This document shows positions 22,173 to 32,235 of a stretch of DNA of 64,000 nt, one piece after another. Origin of the DNA: Neoaquamicrobium sediminum (GTDB taxonomy: Bacteria > Pseudomonadota > Alphaproteobacteria > Rhizobiales > Rhizobiaceae). Positions within the stretch are counted from its first letter, which is position 1; every line of letters starts with the position of its first letter. The translations under genes were made by a program, and so were the position numbers. Location: contig NZ_JABETK010000002.1 in assembly GCF_013240295.1 (NCBI RefSeq), positions 682,001-746,000 of the forward strand. Direction: 5' to 3'. A model generated the notes under the pieces. It saw nothing but the letters and a program-made list of their open reading frames with translations, did no database searches and was not told where the DNA came from.

Positions 22173-23135
22173 ATGGCAGACATCGTCGGACTTGTTCTGC
22201 CTTTCTTCGGCATGATCCTGCTTGGCGCGATCGCCGCGCGCATAACCCGTCAGCCGCTCGAAGCGCTCGGCTGGATGAACACGTTCATCGTCTACATCGC
22301 CTTGCCGGCGCTGTTCTTCCAGCTCATCGCGCTGACCCCCATCGAGCAGTTGACCGAGTGGCGCTACATCTTCGGGGTTGTGCTTTCCACCTATCTGGTC
22401 TTCAGCTTGATGTTTGTCGGCTCGGTGATCGTCTCGCGTGGCGAGATTGCCGAAAGCACGATCAAGGGACTGGCAGCCGCCTACGGTAATATCGGCTATA
22501 TGGGGCCGGGCCTTGCATTGCTTGCGCTGGGGCCGGAGGCCGCGGTGCCGGTGGCGCTGATCTTCTGTTTCGAGAACGTGCTGCATTTCGCGATCGCGCC
22601 GACGATGATGGCGCTGGCGGGCGGCGAAAAGGCGTCGCCCGGCCAGGTGGCGCTCGGCGTCGTCAAGCGCATCGCGCTGCACCCGTTCATCATCGCCACC
22701 GCCGTCGGCGTGCTGGCGGCATGGCTCAAATTCGAGCCGCCGGTTCCGGTGGCGCGGCTGTTGGAATATCTGGCGCAGGCGGCCGCGCCCTGCGCGCTGT
22801 TCGTCATGGGGGTCACGCTTGCCCTGCAGCCGCTGCGCCGCGTGCCGCGCGAACTCGGCGCGATCGTGACGCTGAAGCTCGTGGTGCATCCGATCCTTTG
22901 CTATGTGGTGCTCAGCCTGATCGGCAATTTTTCGGAAGTATGGGTGTTTTCGGCGGTCCTGCTGGCGGGGCTGCCGACCGCGACGAACGTTTTCGTGATC
23001 GCCCAGCAATACGGTGTGTGGGTGCAGCGCGCCTCGGCGAGCCTGCTGCTGACCACCGTTCTGTCGGTCGTGTCGGTGACCGGGCTGCTCTATCTCATCC
23101 GCAACGGCATATTGCCGCCGGACCTGTTTCCCTGA
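22173..23135 (+). CDS. AEC-family auxin efflux/malonate carrier-like transporter
   Basis: A 320-residue membrane protein with about ten hydrophobic helices, beginning DIVGLVLPFFGMILLGAIAAR and containing the GWMNTFIVYIALPALFFQLIA segment of the auxin efflux carrier (AEC) family. Members export or import organic anions; the substrate cannot be predicted from sequence. It stands alone and is convergent with the hydroxylase gene, three bases apart. Confidence 0.9.
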   Translation: MADIVGLVLPFFGMILLGAIAARITRQPLEALGWMNTFIVYIALPALFFQLIALTPIEQLTEWRYIFGVVLSTYLVFSLMFVGSVIVSRGEIAESTIKGLAAAYGNIGYMGPGLALLALGPEAAVPVALIFCFENVLHFAIAPTMMALAGGEKASPGQVALGVVKRIALHPFIIATAVGVLAAWLKFEPPVPVARLLEYLAQAAAPCALFVMGVTLALQPLRRVPRELGAIVTLKLVVHPILCYVVLSLIGNFSEVWVFSAVLLAGLPTATNVFVIAQQYGVWVQRASASLLLTTVLSVVSVTGLLYLIRNGILPPDLFP

Positions 23136-23138
23136 TCG

Positions 23139-24324
23139 TCAGACCCGGAAGACGCTGCCGAAACCGCTGCCGGTGCGCAGCCCCTCGCGCATGAACAGCG
23201 CGCGCAGAGGCGGCGCGGCACCCAGCAGGCTGAGCCCGGCGGTGCGCATGAGCTGCACCGGAAGCATGTCCGAAAGCAGCGAGCGGTTGAGCATGTTGAC
23301 GGCCGACGACCGCGCCAGAATGTCGGGGCGGCGGCGACGATCATAGGCTGAAAGTGCCGCCGGCGATCCTGGATCGTCGGAATGGCGCATCGCCGTATCC
23401 AGCAGGCTTTCGACGTCGCGAATGCCGAGATTGAGCCCCTGCGCGCCGATCGGCGGGAAGATGTGAGCCGCCTCGCCGACGAGCGCGACGCGGTTCGCGG
23501 CAAAGCGGCGGGGAAGGGCGGAGCTGAGCGGAAATACCTGCCGGCCAGGCTCGACGGTGACGCGCCCGAGCATGGACTGCATGCGTTCCTCGACGATGAG
23601 CGACAGTTCGTCATCCGAAAGCCGGACCAGTTCCTCCGCGCGATGCGGGCGCGTGACCCAGACGAGGCTGGAGCGCTGCCCGGACAGCGGCACAAGCGTG
23701 AACGGCCCGTCTTCGGTGTGAAACTCCGTCGACGTGTCGTTGTGGGGCCGCGCGTGGGCGAAATCCAGCACCAGCGCCGACTGACCGGTACTCCCGGCGC
23801 TGACGGCGATGCCGGCAGCCTCGCGCGCCGGCGACATACGCCCATCGGCCGCGACCGCAAGCCGGGCCGATACGGTTCGGCCGTCGGCAAGCTCGGCCTC
23901 GATGGAGTCGGCATCGATATTCCAGCGGGAGACGGTGGTTTCGGCGCGTTCGACGCTCTTGCTCGCTGAAACGGCCTCGTCGAGCGCGCAGCAGCAGGCG
24001 GCGGTTGGGAATGTTGAGGCCGAAATAATCCTCGCCGATCTCGCTGGCGCGGAAGGTGACGACGGGGCTGCGCAGCAATCGCTGTGTCGCGTCGGCAATG
24101 CGCATGACCTTCAGCGGCGCGGCATCGGTGCGCAGCGCATCGAGCAGGCCTAGTTCATCGAGAAAATCGAGAGACGGTTTCATCAGCGCCGTCGTGCGCC
24201 GGTCGGCGAGATTGGCGGGTGGCCCGGCCAGCGCGACACGGAAGCCGGCGCGGCCGAGAGAGAGGGCGGCCATAAGACCCGCCGGGCCGGTTCCGGCGAC
24301 GACGATGTCAGCTTCAATCTTCAT
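23139..24324 (-). CDS. UbiH/VisC-family FAD-dependent hydroxylase (one frame break)
   Basis: A flavoprotein monooxygenase of the UbiH/UbiF type. The N-terminus has the FAD dinucleotide fold VVAGTGPAGLMAALSLGRAG and DRRTTALMKPSLDFLDELG; the C-terminal half has VALVGEAAHIFPPIGAQGLN, the second FAD motif. These enzymes hydroxylate the aromatic ring in ubiquinone synthesis. The frame breaks at about 23981-23988: PNRRLL continues as RALDEAVSASKSVE only in another frame, consistent with one missing base in GCGCGC. The ATG at 24324 has GGAG upstream. Corrected, it encodes about 395 residues. Which ring position it hydroxylates cannot be told. Confidence 0.88.
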
Positions 24325-24409
24325 GGATCTGCTCCGCATGGTGCCCGTTTGGCATATAGGGCGGCGGGGCGATCTTGATCAACGTGTCGAATTGGCCCAT
24401 CGCGGCGAC

Positions 24410-25303
24410 ATGAGCGAGTTGCGCGACGACTTTTCGAGGCTTGATGCGCCTGGCCGGATGGCCGCCGGGCTGGCAGGCCGCGCGAAGGTGATCGTCTATG
24501 CAAGCGTTGGGCTGGCCGTTGTCCTGTCATGGCTGGTGCTTGCCGCCATGGCGCATCGGGTCTCACAGGGCGCGCTGCCCGCGACGCAGGGGCCTGGAGC
24601 CGACCTGCTGGCGGCGCTGCCTGACCTGCCGTTGCCGGCATTTCTGGAACGCTTCTTCGCGCTCTGCCTGTCGCCGTTGCCTGCCGGCGATCCCGTGGCC
24701 GAATTCCCGGCGCTGCTGGCGATGTGGTTCCTGATGGCGGTGGCGATGATGTTGCCGACGGCCGCGCCGATGGTGCGCACCTATTGCGAGATCGCCGATA
24801 CCGCAGCCCGCAAGGGAGAGCCGGTGGCGCATCCGCTGGTGCTGGTCGCAGGCTATCTCGGTGTGTGGCTTCTCGCCTCCGCGCTGTTTGCGGCGCTGAC
24901 CGTGGCGCTGCGGCAGGCGGGCGCGGTTGGCGGTGCTCTGGGGCCGGTGGAGGCGTCGGTTGCCGCGCTGGCGCTGTTGCTGGCAGGGCTCTACCAGTTC
25001 AGCCGCCTGAAGGCGGCGTGCCTCGAAAAGTGCCGCAACCCATTCACGGTGCTGTTCTCGCGCTGGAGCGTGCGACCCGCACGCATCCTGCGCCTCGGGG
25101 CGGAACAGGGGCTCTGGTGTCTGGGCTGCTGCTGGGCGCTGATGCTGGTGATGTTCGCCGTTGGGCTCATGAACATCTTCTGGATGGCGCTGTTGGCGGT
25201 GTTCAGTCTTGTGGAAAAGGAAACGGCGGGTTCGCTTCCAACGCGGCTCGCCGGCGCGATATTGCTTGTCTGGGCAGCCGTGCTGCTTGTAGTTTCGTGG
25301 TAG
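24410..25303 (+). CDS. DUF2182 membrane protein
   Basis: A 297-residue integral membrane protein of the DUF2182 family (annotated as predicted metal-binding). It has about seven hydrophobic segments, the conserved WFLMAVAMMLPTAAPM motif with His/Met/Cys-bearing neighbours, and the CLEKCRNP and WCLGCCWALMLVMFAVGLMN motifs near the C terminus. The several Cys and Met residues in or near the membrane suggest metal handling, but this is inference. The DUF1326 gene starts 15 bases after its stop, and these two families are commonly neighbours, so they probably work together. Confidence 0.85.
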   Translation: MSELRDDFSRLDAPGRMAAGLAGRAKVIVYASVGLAVVLSWLVLAAMAHRVSQGALPATQGPGADLLAALPDLPLPAFLERFFALCLSPLPAGDPVAEFPALLAMWFLMAVAMMLPTAAPMVRTYCEIADTAARKGEPVAHPLVLVAGYLGVWLLASALFAALTVALRQAGAVGGALGPVEASVAALALLLAGLYQFSRLKAACLEKCRNPFTVLFSRWSVRPARILRLGAEQGLWCLGCCWALMLVMFAVGLMNIFWMALLAVFSLVEKETAGSLPTRLAGAILLVWAAVLLVVSW

Positions 25304-25317
25304 CCGAGGAGGTGGCG

Positions 25318-25932
25318 ATGGCCGAAACAAGTTGGGCGATGAAGGGGGAGCTGGTGCTGTCGTGCAACTGCACCGTCTTCTGCCCCTGCGTCCTGTCGCT
25401 CGGCCAGCATCCGCCGACGGAGGGATATTGCCAGACCTGGGCGGGGTTCCGCATCGATTCCGGTCATTTCGGCGACGTCGAGCTGTCCGGGCTCAATCTC
25501 GGGCTGATCATGGAGATCCCCGGCTATATGAGCCGCGGCAACTGGACGGCCGGGCTGTTCGTGGACGAGCGCGCCTCGATCTACGCACAGAAGGCCATCG
25601 GCAAAATATTCTCCGGCAAGGCCGGCGGCACCACGGGCCTGCTGTCGATCCTTGTCGGCAAGTTCCTCGGCATCGAGCGCGCGCCGATCAGCTACGAGGT
25701 GCGCGACAAAACCCGCATCTTCCAGATCCCGAAGATCATCGACGGTGCGGTGACGCCAATCCCCGGCAAGAACCGCGACGACGATACGGTCATCACCAAT
25801 TCCGAATACTGGATCGCGCCGGAGATCATCGTCGCCAAATCCGACAAGAGCCGGCTGCGCGCCTTCGGCCGCAACTGGAACTTCGCCGGGCGTTCCGCCG
25901 AAATCTGCAAGCTGGACTGGCGTGGGCCGTGA
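25318..25932 (+). CDS. DUF1326 protein
   Basis: A 204-residue protein of the DUF1326 family, function unknown. The N-terminal Cys motif LSCNCTVFCPCVLSL (three closely spaced cysteines plus one) is the family hallmark and looks like a metal or redox site. No signal peptide is present. The ATG at 25318 is preceded by GAGGAGG. The stop overlaps the GTG start of pcs (GTGA), so DUF2182, DUF1326 and pcs are likely one transcription unit. That would link an obscure membrane/metal protein pair to phospholipid synthesis, but co-transcription alone does not prove a shared role. Confidence 0.84.
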   Translation: MAETSWAMKGELVLSCNCTVFCPCVLSLGQHPPTEGYCQTWAGFRIDSGHFGDVELSGLNLGLIMEIPGYMSRGNWTAGLFVDERASIYAQKAIGKIFSGKAGGTTGLLSILVGKFLGIERAPISYEVRDKTRIFQIPKIIDGAVTPIPGKNRDDDTVITNSEYWIAPEIIVAKSDKSRLRAFGRNWNFAGRSAEICKLDWRGP

Positions 25933-26702
25933 CCGACGAACTATCGCCGAAAAAGAAGCTCTCGCAGCGTATTCCGAGACCGAAGAAGAAGGTGACGTGG
26001 CCGCAGGCGCGCGCCTTTTCCGTTCACCTGCTGACGGCCTCGGGTTCGTTCCTGGCCTTCCTGTCATTGGTCTCGGCCGCCGAGAAGCAGTGGACGGCCA
26101 TGTTCCTGTGGCTGGGCCTCGCGCTTTTCGTCGACGGTATCGACGGCCCGATCGCGCGCAAGCTCGAGGTCAAGGAAGTGCTGCCGACGTGGTCGGGCGA
26201 GATGCTCGACAACATCATCGACTACGTGACCTACGTGCTGATTCCCGCCTTCGCGCTCTACCAGAGCGGCTTCATGGGCGAGGGGCTGTCGTTCCTGTCG
26301 GCGGCGATCATCGTCGTTTCCAGCGCGATCTACTATGCCGATACCGGGATGAAGACGAAGGAGAACTTCTTCAAGGGGTTCCCCGTGGTCTGGAACATGG
26401 TGGTGTTCACCCTGTTCGTCATCCATCCCGGTGAGTGGGTCTCTTTCGGCATCGTCGTGATCGCGGCGATCCTTTCGTTCGCGCCGGTCAACTTCTTCCT
26501 GCATCCGGTGCGCGTCAAGCGGCTGCGGCCGCTGAACCTCGGCATCTTCCTCGTCTGGTGCGTTCTCGGCGTCGTGGCGCTGCTCCAGCAGATGGATTCG
26601 TCGCAGATCGTGCGCATCGGTGTCGGCATCACGGGCGTCTACCTGTTCGTGATCGGCGGCATCATGCAGCTTTTCCCAAAACTAGGACTGAAAAAGGACT
26701 GA
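25929..26702 (+). CDS. pcs: phosphatidylcholine synthase
   Basis: A 257-residue membrane enzyme that condenses choline with CDP-diacylglycerol to phosphatidylcholine, a route typical of Rhizobiales. The CDP-alcohol phosphotransferase motif is visible as D72-G-x2-A76-R77, then G90, D94 and D98, with the PCS-specific PTWSGEMLDNIIDYVTYVL. About eight hydrophobic segments follow a Lys-rich N-terminus. The start is GTG at 25929, overlapping the DUF1326 stop by four bases. The quinone oxidoreductase gene begins one base after the stop. Confidence 0.94.
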   Translation: MTDELSPKKKLSQRIPRPKKKVTWPQARAFSVHLLTASGSFLAFLSLVSAAEKQWTAMFLWLGLALFVDGIDGPIARKLEVKEVLPTWSGEMLDNIIDYVTYVLIPAFALYQSGFMGEGLSFLSAAIIVVSSAIYYADTGMKTKENFFKGFPVVWNMVVFTLFVIHPGEWVSFGIVVIAAILSFAPVNFFLHPVRVKRLRPLNLGIFLVWCVLGVVALLQQMDSSQIVRIGVGITGVYLFVIGGIMQLFPKLGLKKD

Positions 26703-26703
26703 C

Positions 26704-27680
26704 ATGGCCAAGGCGATACGCGTTCACGAGCACGGAGGGCCCGAGGTCCTGCGCTACGAGGATCATGACGCAGGCAAGCCCGGCAAAGGCCAGGCGCTGA
26801 TCCGGCATACGGCTATCGGACTCAACTTTCTCGATACCTATTTCCGCTCCGGGCTTTATCCGGCCCCGGCGGGGCTGCCGCTCATCCCCGGCAACGAGGC
26901 CGCCGGCGAGGTGCTCGAGGTGGGCGAGGGCGTCGACTGGGTCAAACCCGGCGACCGCGTCGCCTATGTAGGGGGCTCGGCGCCTATGCGCAGGAGCGCG
27001 TCATCGCGGCCGACCGGCTGGTGAAGGTGCCGGACGGCATCTCCGATGAAGACGCGGCCGGCATGATGCTCAAGGGCATGACTGCCGAATACCTTTTGTT
27101 GCGCACCTATCCCGTGAAGCCGGGCGACACGGTGCTCTACCACGCGGCTGCCGGTGGCGTCGGTCTCATCTTCGGCCAGTGGGCGCGCAAGCTCGGCGTT
27201 ACGCTGATCGGCACCGTCGGGTCGGCCGAAAAGGCCGAACTGGCGAAGGCGCATGGCTACGAGCACGTCATCAACTACAGCGAAGAGGATTTCGTCGCCC
27301 GGGTGAAGGAGATCACCGGGGGCAAGATGTGCGAAGTGGTCTACGATTCCGTCGGTAAGGACACGTTCCCGGCCTCGCTCGACTGTCTGCGTGTGCGCGG
27401 CATGTTCGTCAGCTTCGGCCAATCGTCGGGACCGATCCCGCCGTTCAACATGGCGATCCTGTCGCAGAAGGGTTCGCTCTACGCGACGCGGCCGACGCTG
27501 TTCCAGTATATCGCAACGCGTGACGAGCTGCAGACTTCGGCCAATGCGCTGTTCGATGTGGTGAAGTCCGGCGACGTAAAGATCAGGGTCAACCAGCGCT
27601 ACGCGCTTGCCGACGCCGCCAAGGCGCATGCCGATCTGGAAGGCCGCAAAACCACCGGCACTACGGTGCTGATCCCCTAG
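26704..27680 (+). CDS. zinc-independent NADPH:quinone oxidoreductase (one frame break)
   Basis: Medium-chain dehydrogenase of the quinone oxidoreductase (zeta-crystallin/QorA) type. The N-terminal substrate domain (RVHEHGGPEVLRYED, GLNFLDTYFRSGLYP, PGNEAAGEV) is in one frame; from GAYAQERVIAADRLVKVPDG on, including the NADPH site YHAAAGGVGLIFGQWAR, it is in another. The break falls in GTAGGGGGCTCGG at 26969-26980, where one base appears to be missing from the G run. Corrected length is about 325 residues, normal for the family. It reduces quinones with NADPH. Immediately follows pcs and may be co-transcribed. Confidence 0.9.
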
Positions 27681-27718
27681 GGCACGGCATGCTCTTTTCA
27701 GGTTTCGGCCGGGTCGCG

Positions 27719-27750
27719 ACAGCTCCTGACAGTCAGTTGTCAGGAGCTGT
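27719..27750. promoter_or_regulatory. operator-like inverted repeat upstream of GST gene
   Basis: Perfect 13-base arms, ACAGCTCCTGACA (27719-27731) and its reverse complement (27738-27750), are separated by 6 bases. The inner core TCCTGACA-N6-TGTCAGGA recurs exactly at 45558-45579 in front of the GFA gene, and both are followed at the same distance by TGCTAT. A regulator site is likelier than a terminator because there is no T run and the GST start is 46 bases downstream. Confidence 0.6.
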
Positions 27751-27795
27751 CTGCTATACCCAATTCATCGAAACGCTGAATGCGAGGAAACAGCC

Positions 27796-28440
27796 GTGCT
27801 GAAATTCTATCATGCCCCCTGGTCGCGTTCCTCTAGCGTGCTTTGGCTGCTGGAGGAACTGGGCGTGGACCACGAGCTTGTCGAAATCGACATTCGGCAG
27901 GAAGGCGGCGTGCCGGAGGAATACCGGAAGATCCAGCCGAACAAGAAGGTGCCGGCCATCGAACATGACGGCATCGTGATCACCGAGCGGGCTGCGATTA
28001 CCACCTACCTTGCCGACGCGTTTCCAGATGCTGGCCTCGCTCCGCAGATCGGCGATCCGATGCGGGGACCGTATCTGTCGATGCTGGTCTATTGCGACTC
28101 AGTGTTCGACCCGGCACTGGCCGCCCACGCGCAGGGCTGGAAGTATGGCGGCAACAACTTCTCGTTCGGGACATTCGACGACATGGTCAACTATGTCGAC
28201 CGTATCCTGACCGAGCGGCCTTATGCGGCGGGCGACCGGTTCACCGCTGCCGACGTGCAACTCGGTTCCAGCATCGGCTACACGATGGAGAACCTGAAGG
28301 CGCTGCCAGAGCGCCCGTCATTCCTGGCCTATATGGAGCGCCTGCGCGACCGCCCTGCCAATCTCCGGGCCGCTCATAAGGACCAGGAAATGGCGATGAA
28401 GACGCCGTTCTTTCAGAAGCAGTTCGCCTCCCAAGGCTAA
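27796..28440 (+). CDS. glutathione S-transferase family protein
   Basis: A 214-residue GST. The N-terminal thioredoxin-like domain has HAPWSRSSSVLWLLEE (the Ser-containing activation region) and NKKVPAIEHDGIVITERAAITTYLA, the glutathione-binding cis-Pro and ITER motif. The all-helical C-terminal domain contains the YAAGDRFTAADVQLGS capping motif. It conjugates or reduces electrophiles with glutathione in the cytoplasm; the exact substrate is not predictable. The start is GTG at 27796 with AGGAAA upstream. A strong inverted repeat lies 46-77 bases before the start and probably controls it. Confidence 0.92.
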   Translation: MLKFYHAPWSRSSSVLWLLEELGVDHELVEIDIRQEGGVPEEYRKIQPNKKVPAIEHDGIVITERAAITTYLADAFPDAGLAPQIGDPMRGPYLSMLVYCDSVFDPALAAHAQGWKYGGNNFSFGTFDDMVNYVDRILTERPYAAGDRFTAADVQLGSSIGYTMENLKALPERPSFLAYMERLRDRPANLRAAHKDQEMAMKTPFFQKQFASQG

Positions 28441-29754
28441 CTACGCGGCCTGCCCGTAGAGGTCATAGGCATCGGCGCGGTCGATCTTGACCGTGACGAT
28501 GTCGCCGACGCGCAAAGGACGACGCGACTCCAGATGGACGTTGCCGTCGATCTCGGGCGCGTCGTAGCGGGTGCGGCCCTTGGCAGCCGTGCCGTTCGCC
28601 TCGTCGATGATGACGGGCAGGCGCTTGCCGACCTTCTTCTTCAGAAGATTGGCCGATACCTTCTGCTGGCGCTCCATGAAGCGGCGCCAGCGAGCTTCCT
28701 TGATCTCCTGCGGTACCTCGGGCAGGCCAAGCGTCTCGGAACGGGCACCGCCGACCGGCTCGTATTTGAAGCAGCCGGCGCGGTCGATCTTCGCCTCGTC
28801 CAGCCAGTCGAGCAGGAACTCGAAATCTTCCTCTGTCTCGCCCGGAAAGCCGACGATGAAGGTCGAGCGGACCGCGAGGTCTGGGCAGACCTCGCGCCAG
28901 GCCTTGATGCGCGCTGCCGTCTTTTCCTGGTGCGCGGGGCGCCGCATGTTCTTGAGAACCTGCGGCGAGGCATGCTGGAAGGGAATGTCGAGATAGGGCA
29001 GGATCTTGCCCTCCGCCATCAGCGGGATGACCTCGTCGACATGCGGGTAGGGGTAGACGTAGTGCATGCGCACCCACACGCCCATCTCGCCGAGCTCGCG
29101 CGACAGATCGATGAATTTCGTGCGAACCTCGCGATCCTGCCAGACGCTTGGCTGGTACTTCACGTCGACGCCGTAGGCCGACGTGTCCTGCGAGATGACG
29201 AGGATTTCCTTGACGCCAGCCGTCACCAGCCGTTCGGCCTCGCGCAGCACGTCGCCTACCGGGCGCGAGACCAGATCGCCGCGCAATGCGGGAATGATAC
29301 AGAACGAGCAGCGGTTGTTGCAGCCTTCCGAAATCTTCAGATAGGCGTAGTGGCGCGGCGTCAGCTTCACGCCCTGTGGCGGGATCAGGTCGACGAACGG
29401 CTCGTGTGCAGGCGGAGCGGCCTCATGCACGGCGCTCATCACGCTTTCATAGGCCTGCGGGCCGGTGATCGCGAGCACGTTGGGGTGCTTCTCGCGGATC
29501 AGCTCGGGTGTCGCGCCCATGCAGCCGGTGACGATCACCTTGCCGTTTTCCTTCATCGCGTCGCCGATTGCCGCAAGCGACTCGTCACGCGCGGAATCGA
29601 GAAAGCCGCAGGTGTTGACGACGACGAGATCGGCACCGTCATGCTTGCGCGCGATCTCGTAGCCCTCGGCCCGCAGCCGCGTGATGATGCGTTCGGAATC
29701 GACCAGCGCCTTCGGGCATCCAAGACTGACAAAGCTGACGCGTGGCGCGGACAT
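28441..29754 (-). CDS. rimO: ribosomal protein S12 methylthiotransferase
   Basis: A 437-residue radical-SAM enzyme that methylthiolates the beta-carbon of Asp in ribosomal protein S12. The N-terminal MTTase cluster ligands are Cys13, Cys49 and Cys78 (SLGCPK, NTCGF, TGCMG); the radical-SAM cluster is C145-x3-C149-x2-C152 (CNNRCSFC); a C-terminal TRAM domain ends near [14 protein letters not shown]. The ATG at 29754 gives the standard family length; the frame is open 14 codons further upstream. Convergent with the first GST gene (the stops abut) and divergent from the second. Confidence 0.96.
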   Translation of the reverse strand: MSAPRVSFVSLGCPKALVDSERIITRLRAEGYEIARKHDGADLVVVNTCGFLDSARDESLAAIGDAMKENGKVIVTGCMGATPELIREKHPNVLAITGPQAYESVMSAVHEAAPPAHEPFVDLIPPQGVKLTPRHYAYLKISEGCNNRCSFCIIPALRGDLVSRPVGDVLREAERLVTAGVKEILVISQDTSAYGVDVKYQPSVWQDREVRTKFIDLSRELGEMGVWVRMHYVYPYPHVDEVIPLMAEGKILPYLDIPFQHASPQVLKNMRRPAHQEKTAARIKAWREVCPDLAVRSTFIVGFPGETEEDFEFLLDWLDEAKIDRAGCFKYEPVGGARSETLGLPEVPQEIKEARWRRFMERQQKVSANLLKKKVGKRLPVIIDEANGTAAKGRTRYDAPEIDGNVHLESRRPLRVGDIVTVKIDRADAYDLYGQAA

Positions 29755-29914
29755 GGGCGGAAACTCTCGACAATTGAGGGAATTGGCGCGCGCCATAGCA
29801 CGAAAATTCAGGACGTGTAATCTCCCGGCGGCACAAACGGCGGCGAAGCGCCTGCCTTTGAGCCCCGAGTATGGTCAATTGGATGGACGTGTGACGAGCA
29901 GGAGGCATGCCGCT

Positions 29915-30559
29915 ATGAGCGAATTGGTCGTCTGGACATATGACTGGGTGCCCGAGGGACCGCGCGGTTTCGTGCGCGACATCCGGTTGAGATGGGCGTG
30001 CGAGGAAGCCGGCCTCGAATATTCCGTTCGAACGGTGCCTTTCGACGAGCGCGGACCCGACCATCTGGCGCATCAACCGTTCGCGCAGGTGCCTTTTCTC
30101 AGCGATGGCGAGGTCGAGCTGTTCGAGAGTGGGGCGGGGCTGCTGCATCTTGCCCGCAAAAGCGAAAAGCTGATGCCACGCGATCCGGCGGGCGAAGCGC
30201 AGACGTTGCAATGGACGATCGCCGCGCTCAACTCCATCGAGATGGTCTCAGTCCCTTGGTGGTTCCTCGAGGTGACGGGCGCGCAAGAGAATAACCTGGC
30301 CGGTTGGCTGGAAAGCCGCCTGGACCACATGGAGCGTATATTCACGGAGCGGGAATGGCTGGTCGCCGACCGCTTCACCGTCGCGGACCTGTTGATGGCC
30401 GATGTGCTGCGCGTAGGAAAACTGCGTGCCTTCGGAAATCGGCCGGCGGCGGAAGCCTATGTGGCGAGGATCACCGACAGGCCCGCATTCAGGAAGGCGC
30501 GTGCCGATCAGTTGGCTCATTTCGCCGCCGGCGATAAAAAGCGAGCAGCAAAAGCCTAG
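29915..30559 (+). CDS. glutathione S-transferase family protein
   Basis: A 214-residue GST. The N-terminal domain (VWTYDWVPEGPRGFVRDIRL, QVPFLSDGEVELFESGAGLL) carries the Pro and Glu-Ser of the glutathione site; the helical C-terminal domain has REWLVADRFTVADLLMADVL. It is diverged from the GST at 27796, so the two are not a recent duplication. The ATG at 29915 has AGGAGG about 10 bases upstream; the frame is open further upstream, but over the divergent rimO region. Its physiological substrate is unknown. Confidence 0.9.
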   Translation: MSELVVWTYDWVPEGPRGFVRDIRLRWACEEAGLEYSVRTVPFDERGPDHLAHQPFAQVPFLSDGEVELFESGAGLLHLARKSEKLMPRDPAGEAQTLQWTIAALNSIEMVSVPWWFLEVTGAQENNLAGWLESRLDHMERIFTEREWLVADRFTVADLLMADVLRVGKLRAFGNRPAAEAYVARITDRPAFRKARADQLAHFAAGDKKRAAKA

Positions 30560-30776
30560 ACCGATTCACGTCCGCCGTGCTGCTCGCGCGGCATGAACCG
30601 CGTTTAAAATCGACACGTTTCCCCAAGGCTTTTGATAGGCCGAAATGGCAACCGCCAGCAGGGTTCGCGCGTTCGTCCTTGCCGGTATCGTGTCCGTTCG
30701 CGGCGCGTTTGGCTTTGTGTTCGCCACTCAGGCGGGCTAGACGGGGTAATCGAACGCAACCAGGCGGGAGGCGCTG

Positions 30777-32192
30777 TTGGAAAATCCGCAAGACCGGCCG
30801 CCCGAGGAGCAGGCTCACGCCACGGGGGCCGACATCTACGATGAGGACGGCGTCGTCCGCTCGTCGTTTCTTGCCCACATCGGTGCGGCGATTGCCGACC
30901 GCGATACGCTGACGCTGAAAGAGGACGTCGGCGCGCTCCACCAGTCGGAAGTGGGCGACCTGCTCGAGGCTTTGATGCCGGAGCAGCGGCGTGCGCTTGT
31001 CGAACTGATGGGCGCCGACTTTGACTTTACAGCACTGACCGAGGTGGACGACGCGATCCGCCTCGACATCGTTGATAACATGCCGAACGAGCAGATCGCG
31101 CAGGCGATGCAGGAGCTCGATTCGGATGACGCGGTCTACATCCTGGAAGACCTCGACCAGGAAGACCAGGACGAGATTCTTGCCCAGCTTCCCTTCACCG
31201 AGCGTATCAGGCTGCGCCGCGCGCTCGATTATCCGGAAGAGACGGCCGGCCGGCGCATGCAGACCGAGTTCGTGGCCGTGCCGCCTTTCTGGACGGTCGG
31301 CCAGACCATCGACTACATGCGCGAGGACAAGAACCTCCCGGAGTCGTTCAGCCAGATCTTCGTGATCGATCCGACCTTCCGCCTGCTCGGCGCCGTCGAT
31401 CTCGACCGCATCCTGCGCACGCAGCGTGTAGCGAAGATCGAGGACGTCATGCACGAGACGCGTCATGCGATCCCGGCGACGATGGACCAGGAAGAGGCCG
31501 CCCAGGTCTTCGAGCAGTACGACCTTCTGTCCGCAGCCGTGGTCGACGAGAACGAACGCCTCGTCGGCGTCCTGACCATCGACGACGTGGTCGACGTCAT
31601 CCAGGAAGAAGCCGAGGAAGATCTGATGCGCCTCGGCGGCGTGGGTGACGAAGAGCTGTCGGACAGGGTGCTGGCGGCGTCCCGCTCGCGCGTTCCCTGG
31701 TTGCTGGTCAACCTCGTGATGGCCTTCCTGGCGGCTTCGATCATCGGTCTTTTCGAAGCAACGATCCAGCAGATCGTGGCGCTCGCTATCCTGATGCCCA
31801 TCGTGGCCGGCATGGGCGGCAATGCCGGCTCGCAAACCATGACTGTCACGGTGCGCGCGCTCGCTACCAAAGACCTCGACATCTACAATGCCGGCCGCAT
31901 CATACGCCGCGAGATTGGTGTCGGGCTTCTCAACGGCGTGATCTTCGCCACGCTGATCGGTATCGTTGCCGGCTTCTGGTTTTCGGATCCGGACCTCGGC
32001 GGCATCATCGCGATCGCGATGGTGGTCAACATGCTGACGGCGGCGCTGGCCGGCATACTGATCCCGCTGCTTCTCGACCGCTTTGGCGCCGACCCGGCCG
32101 TGGCCTCGGCCGTGTTCGTCACCACGACGACGGATGTCGTCGGCTTCTTCGCCTTCCTCGGCCTCGCGACATGGTGGTTCGGGCTGCTGTAA
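30777..32192 (+). CDS. mgtE: magnesium transporter MgtE
   Basis: A 471-residue Mg2+ channel/transporter. The cytoplasmic N-domain of helical repeats (about 40-150) is followed by two CBS domains (about 155-285, with VVDENERLVGVLTIDDVVDVIQEE) that sense Mg2+, then five membrane helices (about 300-471) with the pore region MPIVAGMGGNAGSQT. The start is TTG at 30777, chosen because GGGAGG lies 7 bases upstream; ATG codons further in would remove conserved sequence. The 217 bases upstream show no riboswitch or other structure that I can recognise. Confidence 0.95.
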   Translation: MENPQDRPPEEQAHATGADIYDEDGVVRSSFLAHIGAAIADRDTLTLKEDVGALHQSEVGDLLEALMPEQRRALVELMGADFDFTALTEVDDAIRLDIVDNMPNEQIAQAMQELDSDDAVYILEDLDQEDQDEILAQLPFTERIRLRRALDYPEETAGRRMQTEFVAVPPFWTVGQTIDYMREDKNLPESFSQIFVIDPTFRLLGAVDLDRILRTQRVAKIEDVMHETRHAIPATMDQEEAAQVFEQYDLLSAAVVDENERLVGVLTIDDVVDVIQEEAEEDLMRLGGVGDEELSDRVLAASRSRVPWLLVNLVMAFLAASIIGLFEATIQQIVALAILMPIVAGMGGNAGSQTMTVTVRALATKDLDIYNAGRIIRREIGVGLLNGVIFATLIGIVAGFWFSDPDLGGIIAIAMVVNMLTAALAGILIPLLLDRFGADPAVASAVFVTTTTDVVGFFAFLGLATWWFGLL

Positions 32193-32235
32193 CGGCGGGG
32201 CCTTGTCGGACGCCTGGCTCCAGTGAGGCGGCGTA

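Noticed and set aside
30560-30776. Possible magnesium riboswitch before mgtE
   Set aside because: I could find no recognisable M-box-like conserved stretches or terminator/antiterminator helices in these 217 bases; they also hold no credible gene.
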